Positions 1 through 26,895 of a DNA stretch of 64,000 bases are shown in pieces. The stretch comes from Hymenolepis diminuta. Taxonomy: Eukaryota; Platyhelminthes; Cestoda; Cyclophyllidea; Hymenolepididae. The stretch spans positions 391,238 through 455,237 of the forward strand of contig CAADRB010000023.1 of NCBI GenBank assembly GCA_900708905.1, read 5' to 3'. Both the position numbers and the translations under genes were made by a program. The notes beneath the pieces were generated by a model, which was not told the origin of the DNA, searched no databases, and worked only from the letters and a program-made list of their open reading frames with translations. Numbering within the stretch: position 1 is the first letter of the stretch; each line of letters starts with the position of its first letter.

Positions 1-358
1 CTTGTATGTAGCACATTACACTGCTCTATAACGACAACTCCTTAATTAAAGTCACTAGGATATCCACGTCAGATGTGGTTTTGAGTTCATAAATATTTAT
101 CACGCGTGTTTGTCTCGGATTGCAAACGTTGTTATTATTGTCACATTAAATGACATTTGCTCTTTTTTTGTAAAACAGATGTCTATATGTTTTCTGTCTG
201 TCACGGGATCGTATCGCCAAGTTTGCCTTTTTATCATTCTATCACCTTTGTTACTGTTTTTATAACAGGTCGTACGTCATGTCATTCGTAGACAATTAAA
301 AATTTTCAAGAGGTCATTCTGGAATCCTCGTTATTTCCTTTATAATGTGCTGTTTTAG

Positions 359-1434
359 ATGCGGAGAAAACATCAAAACTCTCGGCAATGCAGGTGATGT
401 CATCTCCAGCAGATGCCGCCTTCGATTACATGATGTCCGCGACCAGCGCTATTATCAACTCCATTGAAGGTGGATTGCAATTCACTTAAATGATTTACTT
501 ACATTTATGTTCGTTTTATCGGCATGCATTGTGGCAGATTTGCACACAAATAATTTGTAAGGCATTTGCTCAATGTTATTATCCTAAGTAGTCAATATGG
601 CTTATTACCAATGGCTGTCTTAGTTATAGCTAGTTCTAGACGAGACTTATTTTTGAAAGTGACTGAAAACAATGAGTGCGGCTACCCTGCTCTTTATTTA
701 ATTTTACGTATGTATTTGGAAAGAGGGCTTTTATCTCTGATGAATTAAATAGCAAAATAGCTGTTTCGAAAGCTTTAGTGAAGAGATTTCCACTTTTCTG
801 AATTTTCTGACGTATTATTTGATATATTTGCATACGTATCGAATCACTAATATACATATTTGAGAAGGTCACTGTTTGCCCTATAAACAATGTCTGAATC
901 CAATTAAACCATTTTACTTTTGAATATTCAATAGACATTAAAGGAAGTTATTCTGAATCACTAATATATGTTTCCTTTTGACGTCTAGACTCCAAATTCT
1001 GCAATCCTCACTTTCCTTAATAAAAGACTAAATTTTATGTTTTTATCGTTCGGTTGCTTTTCCTTTATACGTTTAAATAAAGAAACCTGATTGTCTAGAA
1101 TCCTCTATCGTAAGATCTCTGAATTTGTTATTTGTAATCGATTATCTAATCAATAATTGTACACACGGTTTCTCTGAACTGGAAGATTTAACTTTTCATT
1201 TTAGTTGAGCGAAAAGTAGACGCTGTGGAATCCGTTACGATTTTCCTGGTGGTACTCTTTTACTGTAACGGTGCCCCGCTGAGGTACCTTGAGCGTCTGC
1301 CCTACGGAGTGCTCTCTCTGAAAGTTGTGTGCTTGTACATGGAGAAGATTTTCACTGATCCCTCCCCTGAAGATGAAGATTCGGATGAAGCCTCGACTCG
1401 ACCTCAGAAAAGGATGCTTTTCGCCCCTGCATAA
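359..1434 (+). CDS. 3' end of an unrecognised protein-coding gene (two exons visible)
   Basis: Two exons can be joined. The first is 359-469, after the acceptor tgttttag and before the donor gtggat. The second is 1205-1434, after the acceptor cattttag and ending in TAA. The join keeps the frame (GAA G|TT GAG), and an AATAAA signal lies at 1537-1542, about 100 nt past the stop. The readable part is about 113 residues. It is mostly helical-looking and hydrophobic, including FLVVLFYCNG and LSLKVVCLYMEKIF, followed by an acidic stretch (PEDEDSDEAS) and a short basic tail (PQKRMLFAPA). This would suit the C-terminus of a helical-repeat protein, but I do not recognise the family. The first exon is open in a second frame, so its frame is less certain than that of the last exon. 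Upstream exons lie outside the window or were not identified. Confidence 0.4.
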
Positions 1435-1536
1435 CTTTATCCATATCATTTTTCTCACTTTCATCTTTTTTGGCTCCCACTGCCTTTCCTGTATATACAT
1501 AAACAGAGACTGTTATTATGCTACTAATGCAAAATG

Positions 1537-1542
1537 AATAAA
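1537..1542 (+). terminator. Polyadenylation signal AATAAA
   Basis: AATAAA about 100 nt downstream of the stop codon at 1434. It fits the 3' end of the unrecognised plus-strand gene. Confidence 0.5.
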
Positions 1543-2879
1543 ATGGTGTGGTCCTGGTTGTTTATAACATAACCAATTCTAGAGATCGCGTTAGTTGGAA
1601 AATCTTATTTGTGGTGGAATCTCAAAATACTGGGAGGCTAGAATTAAGAATTCGTTTGTGAACTAATGTTGGAAGCTGGCAAGTGCAACGATTGTATATG
1701 GATCTTCATAAGATGAATAGACAGGAGTTGAACAATCATGAACTTATTTCTCTTTGACATTACTTGATGGAAAATCGATGAACACTGGGCTGATTTTGTT
1801 CATGCCGCATGTGATTGTAATATTGGTAACAATGGGAAACGCACCTTGTATTTTTCCTTTCTAATAAATTTAAGTTAGGTGTCAATTATATAGTAATGTT
1901 TGAATATTTTTTGTTGATTTCATTTGAAAGATACTGAGGCGAAAAATTCTTCAGAAGATAGTGTGTTTAATCAGCCCCTGTCTAATCCTGCAATATTATT
2001 ATTCTGAAGGAAAATATTTTGCTATTTAGGGGAGCGACTCCCCACATCTATTCTTTTATTACATATTCTATTTTCAAGGTTATGTTATTCCTGAGAAATA
2101 GAAAATTCCGTCCAGATCCCAGATCATGTAATATCTATCAGAGAATCTTTAAACTCAATTTTAATCTATCTGAAATACTCATTTTGGTAATTAAGATTAG
2201 TATGATTGAAATCTTAATGGAATATCGATTTTTTAAATTCTAAAACAAAATGAACCATCCAAATTTTACTCCTGTGAGTTACAGGTTATCGAATATTTTT
2301 CGAAACTAGTTAGATGTAGGTCTGCGTAGACATTACTAGAAGAATATCACGGAGTTCTACCTGGGCAAGTGCATTAGAACAGATGAAGAATATTTGTGTT
2401 TTTGTTAAAATCTGCTCTTTTCTGTATGACACTGACTCTTTGATATTCTAAGACATTCCACTAGCTATAAATACGGCCCGACAACACCACAATACAAAAC
2501 GACCCAAACCACCACATCAAAATAAGACGCAGGTTTCAATATCGATAGATCGATTTATATTATGAGCCATTTACAACCGTAATGTAAATAAATTCATTCG
2601 AGTAAAAAGGAATTAAAAGGCACAAAATAAAGAATCCTACCCATAAGAATTATTTTGGGGGAAATATTATTTTTTATAAGTAACAGTTTTTATTACGTTT
2701 AATTCATTATTACTGAAATACCGCAATCACCTATTCGAGAATTTTCGTAAAGATTGCACGAGTGAACCCTTTTTTAAAAGAAAAGATATTCTCAGCTTTC
2801 TCATTTTGTTACCACTGTACATCGACCCATGTATTTACCCCAAGAATTTGACATTATCCGCATTAACTCATCGGAAAAA
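1543..2879. other. Gene-free AT-rich stretch
   Basis: No exon with convincing splice sites or protein-like composition was found on either strand. Short open frames here look like chance. Confidence 0.5.
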
Positions 2880-3165
2880 TAAGTCAAGCCACTAAAATGG
2901 CTGGAACAGTCTCTAGGTGGATGAAGAAGCCATCCCCCTCATCTCCACAACTAATGGTAAAACATTAAGTTTATATGCAGTTATTTCTTCGTGAGACGTC
3001 AGCTATATTTGGTTTTCGATGTCTTCACGTGAGGATTGGCATCTCTATGGATATCGACGTGGACGCACCTGTACTACTTGTGAATGCATACTCCTGCTGA
3101 CAACTTATCATTTCCGACTGATAACCGCTAATTGACATCTACTGCCTATGGCGCCAATAGTTGTG
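2880..3165. repeat. Dispersed repeat R1, copy 1
   Basis: This segment shares a diverged but collinear series of matches with 23516-23800. The best blocks are AATAAGTCAAGxCACT at the start, then ATTTCTTCGTxAGACGTCAG at about 2983-3002, and a GACATCT block near 3135. No coding capacity, terminal inverted repeats or target-site duplications were seen. The ends are approximate and the element type is unknown. Confidence 0.55.
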
Positions 3166-3269
3166 TTTCCTCCTAAAAAAATATCACTGTAGCCGATCCA
3201 ACGTCATTACTCTAGCACGTAACGACATGACGGGGTCAATCACCATTCATTGATTAGTCCGCTGTCTAA

Positions 3270-3348
3270 CCAATCATGTTCTGCCACATTGGAACATGAA
3301 GACCAATGATTGGTTCAATCCCCTCCAACCAATCACAATCCGGCCAAT
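3270..3348. promoter_or_regulatory. Cluster of six CCAAT boxes in both orientations
   Basis: Within 79 bp there are CCAAT at 3270, 3303, 3329 and 3344, and ATTGG at 3288 and 3309. A TTATAA lies about 100 bp further on, near 3448. This density is typical of promoters or the U3 part of an LTR. No gene starts immediately downstream on the plus strand, so a retroelement fragment directly after repeat R1 is as likely as a promoter. Function is inference. Confidence 0.35.
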
Positions 3349-4082
3349 CCCAATTCTAATTAAAAACCTGGCCTGGTTACTAGACTAGTTTCGACCGACT
3401 AGTTCTGGTTCCTCCCTTTCCGGATTCTGAGCAGCGGTAGCATACTTTTATAACACCCGGCTTGATCACACTCTACAGCACATTTCTTGACAAATCGACA
3501 ACCTTTATGTTCGATTGATCAGTCATATCTTACAAATCAGCAGCTCTGACTTGGGCACTGACACTAACCAATACCTTACAGGCAAACTTCTCAAGGGAAT
3601 AAGGTTAGTCGATTTTCTCGAAACCGTATCCACGAACCAATCGAAATAAAGTAATTCGCAAATCATGATGCAAAGAATTAGACATTCAACGGTGTGGACT
3701 CAGCGTATAAGTAGGTTGATAGACTAGATCAATATACTAGTTCATTTAAACAAAAATCGCATCTAAGATACAGTCTGAACATGAGCTACAAAACTTTCGG
3801 CGCAATATCTTGAAACACATTGTTCTACATGATTTCAGTTACAGCTGGTCTCTTTACCCATAAAACTGCATTCCTGGAGAATTTGAGAGCATCCGTTTGA
3901 AGCTTAGTTTTTGGGGCAAGTGGACGCAATTGCAGTAGATGTTGGTTTTCAAGAGCGGAGGTTCGCATGTATGTGTTTCTTAGTCTCATTGCCTAAAAAA
4001 CCGTATATGCATATTCACCAAGTTTAAAAGAGAGGATGGTAGCGTCGGTCCCAGTAAGAGAGCTGACATTTTTTTCTTTATT

Positions 4083-4182
4083 CTATAATCTCCAAGGCCA
4101 TTTAGGAAAGCGTTTTCCAATGCTCATCTCGGGTAGAGAGCAGCGCAATGGAGTCTCATGTTGATAAACTAATTCTGCGTCA
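4083..4182 (-). repeat. SINE tail fragment (same family as 63235-63465)
   Basis: The segment aligns with 63240-63335: a shared block CCATTTAGGAAAGC, then GAGTCTC and AACTA-AAT-CTGC blocks in the same order and spacing. No A box or B box is recognisable at the far end, so the tRNA-like head is lost or decayed. It lies just past the cereblon stop codon, in or near its 3' UTR. Confidence 0.5.
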
Positions 4183-4249
4183 CTGAAGCAGATTCTATCC
4201 TATCACTACTCTCGCTAATGCCCTCTTAAGAAATAACCCTTGATTATTC

Positions 4250-4255
4250 TTTAAT
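4250..4255 (-). terminator. Candidate polyadenylation signal ATTAAA for CRBN
   Basis: ATTAAA on the minus strand, about 155 nt past the cereblon stop at 4410. A second candidate, AATAAA, sits at 4077-4082 in the SINE fragment. Which is used cannot be told from sequence. Confidence 0.35.
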
Positions 4256-4409
4256 AGTTTAAATCGTTTACAAGAAACCTAAACTTAATCAAAATAAGCC
4301 CAGAAGAGAAGACACTTTTTAAATATAATGATAATAAGCAATGTATAAGGTCACATCTCAGCTACGGTAATACATGAAACTATGGGAGATCATAAATCAC
4401 GCACCCAAA

Positions 4410-7400
4410 TTAGTCGCTATTCAACGAAGCATCATTGGAATCGAGAAAATCGAGAATGTCCGCCATTTCAGGAGGAATGCTCATTACCATCGACTCGTCA
4501 TCCTCCAACTCAGACCCTTCCCATCGAATATTCTGGGACTCCTCTCCTTCACTGATGTGTTGTAGAGCCTCTCTCTTGATTCCCCAAAAGAGACGCGGTC
4601 GAAGATCATCCCGAGTAGCTGTAAATCGCCAACCCAGTGGAACGCCACACATGACACACTCAGCAATTGTCCAAGCGTATCTATAGACGAAGGGGGTAGT
4701 TATCACTGTAACTTAAAATATTAAACTAAAAGTATGGCACTTGCCGGGAGCTTAATAGTGCCAATTCTCTATTACGGCATTTCCACAATATTACTAAGGT
4801 TGTCTGATAACAATAGACTCAAGACTATCCTAAGTAAGAGAAGAAGGATAATCTTAGGATTATGATTTCATAGAGACACGACATGTAATGAGCTAGCTCA
4901 GCGGATTGCTCCGAAGATGTCGCGGCCAAGCTTTAACAAAGATTTCACCGTTGGGCAGCTAGGAAAAATCAACCCAGTTCTTAGGGCTTCCTTTAATCGG
5001 CAGATTCTCAAAAGTATTGAAAGCCCAAGCAAATTAATGGCTAAAGTAATTCATTCCGGACCATCAGGAAGTCTTCGGTTTAATCAAGTCCTCATGGCCA
5101 AAAAGGTCAACGTCAATTCTTGTCTCAAGTGAAAGCGGTGAAACTGCTAATTGTATGCGAATATTCGCAGAAAAAGCAACGTTCTTGCAATATCTATGGG
5201 ATCACTCCAGGCGCACTGATCAAGAGACTTCCATTGCACAATTCCCGGTTGTTTTAAGTCTTATAAACAACAAGAATATTTGAAACGTCGCATATTAGAA
5301 TGTCATCCCTAATGTTAACATCAGATTCAGCGCGAGCCACTTCAAAAGATCGTTAGAAAAGCACTAGCATATGCTCCTCGGATTTAGAAATAATTATCCC
5401 GAATCTCACGGAGCAAATATCTTTACCATTTCCCTTCGTTATATATACGACTTAAATGAGCATCTCTAGACTTACCCAGGAAACCAAGAGTACTCAGTAG
5501 TTGGTGATCCGACTAGCGCAACAGATCTCTGGCGAACAGTGCTTAGTGTAAGCATATCAAAAATGAAACCATGGGGATTTACGTAAGCCTGGACTGAACC
5601 CTCATCGGTAAGGCAAATCACATAAGATTGGGAAGAGATCGCTGATCGACATTGGGCGCAAGCAAGTCCAGAAAACTGCAATTAAGAGTAATACGATAAA
5701 GCACGCTACTTTTATTTTATAAGTAGAATGTAAGACAGAGGCTGACCGTTTCGATGAAATTTAAACAAGCTCGCAGGCGTGCGACCACAGGGTCAAGCCT
5801 TAGGAAATCAGCTTTTTGAATGTAAGTAAGGGGGAGATTTTGAATAAGCCAATAGGAGAAGGGGACAGCCAAAGAAGGATTCCATTTTTCCATTTGCCAG
5901 GTATTCGTCCATTGAGAGAGCTTGGCTCGAATTTGGCCGACTATGTAAGACTAAATGGAAAAAGATAATAACAATAAAATAACGCTAGGCCTGTGTGGCA
6001 GGCGACAAATGAACGTTAAAGTGCTGGAAGAAAAGGTTGCTTTAAGAACAGAATCTTTGGGTAGGTATGCACAGGAAAGACAACATAATTGCCAAATGAT
6101 TTTTGATTTTCCCATTACTCAAATTGAGAAAACCGAAAGTTTCTCATGCACAGATCTGAGTTGGGCAGCTCAATGGTGATATGATGCAGGTGTTTGGTGA
6201 GAAAGAGAAGATTTGGATAAGGAATCCTAAAACGAAATGCATCACGAGTGTGGAAGACTTTTCGCAAATGCGTTTGAGGTGAGAAAGTTCTGGTAAACAG
6301 ATCATCATCCAAGCACAGACATTTCACAAACCGTTAGATTTACTTCCCTAGTGGATGTCTGTTCCAAAACTTACGCAAAAAGCTGGCAGTTACGAAATCA
6401 AATGAAAATGTGTCATACGGAATTTCAATAAAACTGTGATGTGAGTTAACTTAACGCGTTCTGAAAGAAAAATAAAAATGCAGATGACCTGGCAATTTCT
6501 GAGTCCAGGCGTAGTAAGGCTTTGATTCTTGACTTACCCATTTGTCTATTAGACATTGCTTGAACTGCTTCTATCTTCCGCTTTGTTTAAATGCTTTCCA
6601 TTACTAAAAATTATATTTTTTGTTGCTTAATAATAAACATGCAACATTTGTTAAGTAAGACACTGCATTTTTGTAATGCTACTTTCTGTCATTATGGTTT
6701 ATGCCCTCACTAGATATCGCTAGGCTACTGTTGACTCAGAGCAGGTATGCCTTAGACTATACCGGTTAAATGAAGAGATATTCTTGGACTAAATTACATT
6801 ATCGCCAGGATATCAAACTTTTTCCGTAGACTGGATACAGTGACAAAGCCGTAGTGCCTCTGAAGAAAAGAATCAAACTTAAGTGCCTATTTATAGTAAT
6901 ACACCTTCTAAAGTGAGTGATCAATGGCGATCAAAGCCCGATCAATACGTGGTTACTAATTTGTCTTCTTTTGAAAAATTGTCACGATGTCAAAGACAGA
7001 ATGTGCTTGAATGCCTCTAACCTTATTAACGATAAGGATGAAAGAAGAATGAGGACGCAAAGCGCACAGGCGTGGAAAAAAATATTAACACACAAAGTAA
7101 ACAGTGGGATCTAAAATAATGAAACATTACAACAAGGAATTCTAATTTAGATTGACGTCACAAGGACCAAACTGAAAGGTAACACTGAGTGATGCCCTAA
7201 ATTTTCTTGGATTATTTACTGTTCTCGTGTTACCTCATTCCCTCACATATGTTCCTCCTAAGGTTTGTCTTGCAACATAAGTTTAGCCGGCCCGTTTCCT
7301 CAGTTCACTCTTGCTACCTTGAATGACTCTAAGACGGGAGTTAAAAGGCATTGTCTTTCGTCGCATCAGCTAGTAAATTAATCCACCGATATCAAAATTT

Positions 7401-9017
7401 GGATAAATCGTTGAGGAGGCATATTCAATTTTTTTCACCTAAAATTATTTGTCAAAATTACACTAATCCGAAAGAGATGGAGGTACTAAATTCAGATTAT
7501 GTTCTGATATAAGCGAATAAAAAGACCCAAAGGGAGCAAAAATTACTAGAGGTTTGCAATTATCTAGATGATTAAAATAGACATATTCCAAAAAGTCTAA
7601 AGCCAAAAAATCCATGTTGAAAATGAAGACGTGATGAGATACTCGTGTGGACCTCGAGACCGTAATGTCATAAGAATTTTTACTGTTTTCATTTAAGCTC
7701 ATAAGCCGTTTTCAAACAAAAAGGCGGAGAAAGGTAAATAAATGGAGATGGTAACTCACCAAATCATGTTGATGGAATACCCACGGAGGTATATTGGATA
7801 CGCTACAAGCAAGGGTAGCCATAACATCTCGACGACAAGGAAGGCGAGGGAGTTGAGGATGCACGGATGTTTCACCATTACTACCGGAGCTACTTAGATG
7901 GTCAGGGGATTGAGTTTGTTCGGAATTTTTACAATCACCACTACCAATAGAGTTGACTCTAGAGCAAAGAACAGCGAACGGATCACCAGGTCGAGGAAAG
8001 GGAAGAGAACGAGGTTCATCACTGAAAAGGAGCAATACGGCTGAAATACAATCTGTAGACGTAGAGAAGGTATGCAATTCAAAATGGTAACGATATCAAA
8101 ACATGAAAAACCGACATGAAGGATCATCTATACTAATTACGTATTTAAATACCTTTGGGGTTGATCGTTGGAGGAATGAGGCAAAGGGGCGAATTCTGGG
8201 TCACAAGCGAAACGACACAAGGAGAGTGGAATAGAGAGTCTGCTGACAGGACATTGCACTTCATCATCAACATTCTCAGGAAGAACTAGGCCCTTGCAAT
8301 AGCGGTATTGGCTAAAGAGGATATAAATAAAAAGGAGCAACCTACTCTTGGGAATTCAAGTAAATATCCAAGATGCGCAGACGTTGTCGCCCCAACAGAA
8401 TGGGATTATAATTAAGTCCATCGACACGTACAGAAACCAGATGTGCGATAGTAGCAATTTGATTGATAAAATCTTTTGCGCTATCCGATCGGGTGTATTT
8501 GTAAAATTGAATACTAAACAAGTAAAAACAGAGCAGACATGAGTAAAACATGAACCTACCTTCCAGGTAAAACAGCAACTGGATTGCGGTAGAAGTCGAG
8601 AACTTGCTGTTCTGATGTATTTGCAGTCTTCAGTGGAAGGGTATAACCAGGAATCAAGACAATGCCATGTCTATAAATTGCTCGAAGTGTAACGATTGTG
8701 CCAGGTTCCTGATAATTGCCTGAGTCAATGGACATCGAATTTTCGCCGAGGTACTAAAATTTCAATATAATTTATATATCCTTACTGTATGAAGTCCAGG
8801 AAGGGATCTATCAAAATTTATGTCATTTTCTGAAATGCGCGATCCAGCGTCCATGAGAGCCTCCGGGTTAGCGACGTTAGTAAAACCCTCTACAATAGCG
8901 TCAATCAATCCAAATTCGCTAAAATTATCAGCTTCATATGGCATTTCATCGTAACGAGCGTCATCCTCGCTATCTAGCGCAAATGAATATTTTACAATAC
9001 GACATACCCGTCGACAT
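4410..9017 (-). CDS. CRBN: Cereblon, substrate receptor of the CRL4 E3 ubiquitin ligase
   Basis: Nine exons on the minus strand: 9008-9017, 8786-8973, 8560-8753, 8346-8513, 8153-8311, 7760-8021, 5747-5950, 5476-5675 and 4410-4680. All phases agree and give 551 residues (human 442). Exon 1 is only ATGTCGACGG, before a 34-nt intron. The N-terminal part carries the Lon-like (LAN) domain: INFDRSLPGLHTYLG, then LIPGYTLPL. Helices in exon 7 fit the DDB1-binding region. Exons 8-9 form the CULT domain, with zinc cysteines C401, C404, C470 and C473, the YVNPHG loop and the three cage tryptophans W459, W465 and W479. In animals cereblon recruits substrates to DDB1-CUL4, including proteins ending in cyclic imides. 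Extra length lies in a Ser/Gly-rich stretch of exon 6 and an acidic C-terminal extension. The gene is head to head with TBCD, with 678 bp between start codons. Confidence 0.95.
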
Positions 9018-9695
9018 TAATAATTAGAAAATAATCAGCAAAAGTACAACTGTTCGAAAAGCGACCTTCGGTGAATCAATTAAAATATTATATTTAAGAG
9101 ATATTGGATTAATAAGATAATAAATATTTCGTTGAGATCTAGAAATTTTGATAATTGGGAAATTTAGTTATATGAAAACAACATTTGAAGCTATATACAA
9201 TCTAATTTAATATTTATTTATTAATACTGTGACTATAAATCATAATAAACACTTGAATTTGCATAGAATATACTAGTAAATTACTTTTCAAACTTGAAAG
9301 ACCTTATGCTTATAATTACTTAGTAAATAACTTGAGAGTGGTGTTAATTTTTATCAATCACATAACTTTATAAATAATTTTTCAAAGCAACCGTCTGATA
9401 AATCATATAATTTTTATCAATATGGCCTAATTTTTCATTTAATTAATAGCCAACAATACTTTTGATTAAGAATCATGTATCTATCGTTCTTATAAATTCA
9501 AAACTGATGTGAAAATTTTTATATATAAATAGCAAATTTTACAAAACTAGCTAAATTTAACATTCGAATAATTTCTGCTCGGTTATATTTTAAGCAAAAT
9601 ATTTTCAATTTTTTATTTAAGGCCATTGTAACAGCCAATAATCCTTCATTGATCACATTTTTGTTGTTGTTTCTGCGCCTTTTCCTTCTGTAACT
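9018..9695. promoter_or_regulatory. Shared AT-rich region between divergent CRBN and TBCD
   Basis: These 678 bp separate the two start codons of a head-to-head pair and must contain both 5' UTRs and core promoters. The stretch is strongly AT-rich with poly-A and poly-T runs. No clear TATA box or CCAAT box could be assigned, and no coding exon was found in it. Confidence 0.55.
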
Positions 9696-24725
<15,030 letters not shown>

Positions 24726-25257
24726 AAAAAATCCTTTCCCAGTTTTTAATATGTTTATAAATGATGCTGTTCTAGCGTTTCCAAAACGCCCTTAATTAGT
24801 TTGAAAATGTTTAGTAAATTATAACCAGGTGAGGGTCCCGTCTTATTCTTTCGGGCGTTGTGTGAAAGTTGGTTCAAGATGAGTAAACTCATTGATAAAT
24901 GTGAGATGTTGAAATTTCTCTCTTATGTGTGCAGTCATTAAAAATGTATAATTGTACAGTTCCGGTGATGGAAATGTAATTTGTTGAAATCGCTCCCTCA
25001 CTCCTACCTCCGCCCCCCTCTCTCCACTCTATTAAACGACCTCTCAATGAGTGTACTTCTGGGAGACAATATGTAAAATGTCTGCAATGGGTACCTCGTC
25101 GGCGTGCTGCATTGCAATTGGTCCATCTAATTAATGATAGAGTGTGATTGATGCTTTAAATAACGAAGTCCTCCTATTGGTCGGTGTAGTCGCTGGTTTA
25201 GCCTGGTTTCGCTTTTCTCCGAATCCTAGGAGTGCATTCTACAACCTCGAGAGCTAG
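24726..25257. other. Spacer between TBCD and TMA16
   Basis: This contains the TBCD 3' UTR and the TMA16 promoter. No AATAAA was found close to the TBCD stop. A pyrimidine-rich run lies at about 24985-25030, and an ATTGG (inverted CCAAT) at 25176-25180 is about 80 bp before the TMA16 start codon. No further exon was seen. Confidence 0.45.
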
Positions 25258-25842
25258 ATGGCGAAACCGAAGATTGTACATCCTAACAGCCGTAAGGCTA
25301 AGCAAAATATTTCTAAAAAGCATCACGAAGCAAAATTTCAAAGGCAAGCTTGTTTGATCACCTATCATTTTCATTTAGACGTAAGAAAGTTCGGAAATCC
25401 AAGGACAACTTGAAGAGTAAGTGCATTTTTTCACTGGATTTTGCGATAGAGGCCAAATTACTTTGGTTTAAGGAACACGTACCGAACGACAAAGATAAAT
25501 TATCCATAGAAGAACTAAGACAACTGATCGTTAGGTTAGTTCAGCCTTTACCTTTACATATATTATGTACACATTTTAACACTTTTATTTTCCAGATACC
25601 TGGAACGCTTTAAGCTTGAATCTAAGGCAGAAGAAAAAGAGGCTGCTAATTGTTCTGTTTCTGTGACTATCGACATGGCAAACGAGTATGTTAAGCAGGA
25701 ATCTCAGGAGTTCTTAACAACTGGACTATCGGTTCCCGATCTAACGTCCAAACCCAACTTTGAAAAGTTTATACAATGGAATGGAGAAATGAACAAAATG
25801 ATTTCCATACCCATGATCGTGGTGAGAAAGTCTTACTTTTAA
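25258..25842 (+). CDS. TMA16: Translation machinery-associated protein 16
   Basis: Four exons: 25258-25343, 25379-25416, 25450-25534 and 25596-25842, giving 151 residues (human 203). The start MAKPKIVHPNSRKAKQ matches the human VIHPYSRKAAQ region. LLWFKEH aligns with LQWFQNH, then RYLERFKLE with RYLNRF. TMA16 is a nuclear factor that binds pre-60S ribosomal particles; its N-terminus is basic, as here (HHEAKFQRRKKVRKSK). Intron 1 is a 35-nt GC-AG intron. Intron 2 is 33 nt with a perfect GTAAGT donor and is divisible by three without stops, so retention would add 11 residues. The 3' end is not settled. A GTGAGA donor at 25822 could join an exon starting at 26252, which ends at a TAA (26324) overlapping an AATAAA at 26322-26327. 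Confidence 0.85.
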
Positions 25843-26895
25843 AAATTTGTATTGTATATAAAACAGTGCAAATCAAAAAACTTTTACCCTTTTTTTGATT
25901 AAGACTCAGTGTGTGGGGTTATTTTGGGAAGGTCTAATTGGCGGAGATAGGCCTGGCACTTCCAGTGAGGTTTAGATATTGCTCGAGGTTCGGATGAGGG
26001 ATTCCATTCTTCATGCACACATTCTTTCTATAGTGTAGAAAAATGGGTAACGTACAGGTCTATAAAATCAGTATCAAGAGATCGGCACACATCCAGTGAG
26101 GTGGATGACCAAATGATCCGATTATTACCCCTCAACAAAAGGAACGGTAGAATGCGAATTTCTCGTAATGGTGGCCCCAATACACCTTCCCTCAACCCTA
26201 ATTAAGTATTGAGAATGCTTCTGGCGGGCACTGGAAGTGTTATAAAATTAGCTGAAGCTTGTGAAGCCCGTAAAAAGCGTTATCCTAAGATTAAGTTCTT
26301 CAAAAAACATGCCGATTAAAAAATAAATTTTTAGGTGTTTAGCAATTTTGGGACCTCATCAATTGATCAAGCAGCTTAGACAAGCTATGTAAGACTTCTA
26401 ATTTTGGGTAATCTGTTTTAATCTTCCCAAACTTAAAAACCATACATCCATCAGCAATATAGTTTCCTGGTGTCAGATATAACACGTTGTATTCTTTAAC
26501 TTGCCTTTTATTCAAACTGTCCTGACAAGAGGATTATCACTGAATGTTATACATTTTTTTGTATTCTCATTTCCTCTTTAATTTATTGAACGAATATAAT
26601 TCTATTACTCACTAAGTTAAGATAAATTCTACGGCTAAGCCGCGGGACATTATGCAAATCGTCCTATAAGATACAGAAAATGGCCAAAATGTAGAAAGGA
26701 ACGCATAGTAAGGCCATATCTCTGATCCAGGAGCCTTTAAATTAATGACCTCTACCGGACTAAACTATTTCGGGAGATAAGAGGAAAATAATAGGACAAA
26801 GTTCGGTTCCAAATACACTATTTCTGATGTCACTCAATTCTACAATCAAAATATTAAACTTTCGAATTTCTCAAGTTCAAAATCTATCAAAGCAT
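25843..26895. other. Convergent 3' region between TMA16 and DUS1L
   Basis: Facing 3' ends. It contains a possible last TMA16 exon (26252-26326), AATAAA on the plus strand at 26322-26327, and AATAAA on the minus strand at 26582-26587. No cysteine-rich exon for the missing DUS1L C-terminus was found on the minus strand. A short inverted repeat (CACTTCCAGTG near 25952 and its complement near 26230) has no associated transposase. Confidence 0.45.
26582..26587 (-). terminator. Polyadenylation signal AATAAA for DUS1L
   Basis: AATAAA on the minus strand, about 310 nt past the proposed DUS1L stop at 26896. It supports the gene ending here, not continuing into further coding exons. Confidence 0.4.

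Noticed and set aside
4891..4925. A-box-like GCTAGCTCAGCGG in CRBN intron 8, with a 71-residue open frame beside it
   Set aside because: No B box at the expected distance, and the open frame has no homologue I recognise and no splice partners.
25950..26240. Short inverted repeat (CACTTCCAGTG and its complement) suggesting a small transposon
   Set aside because: Only 11-12 bp match, there is no TA duplication, and the interior shows no transposase.
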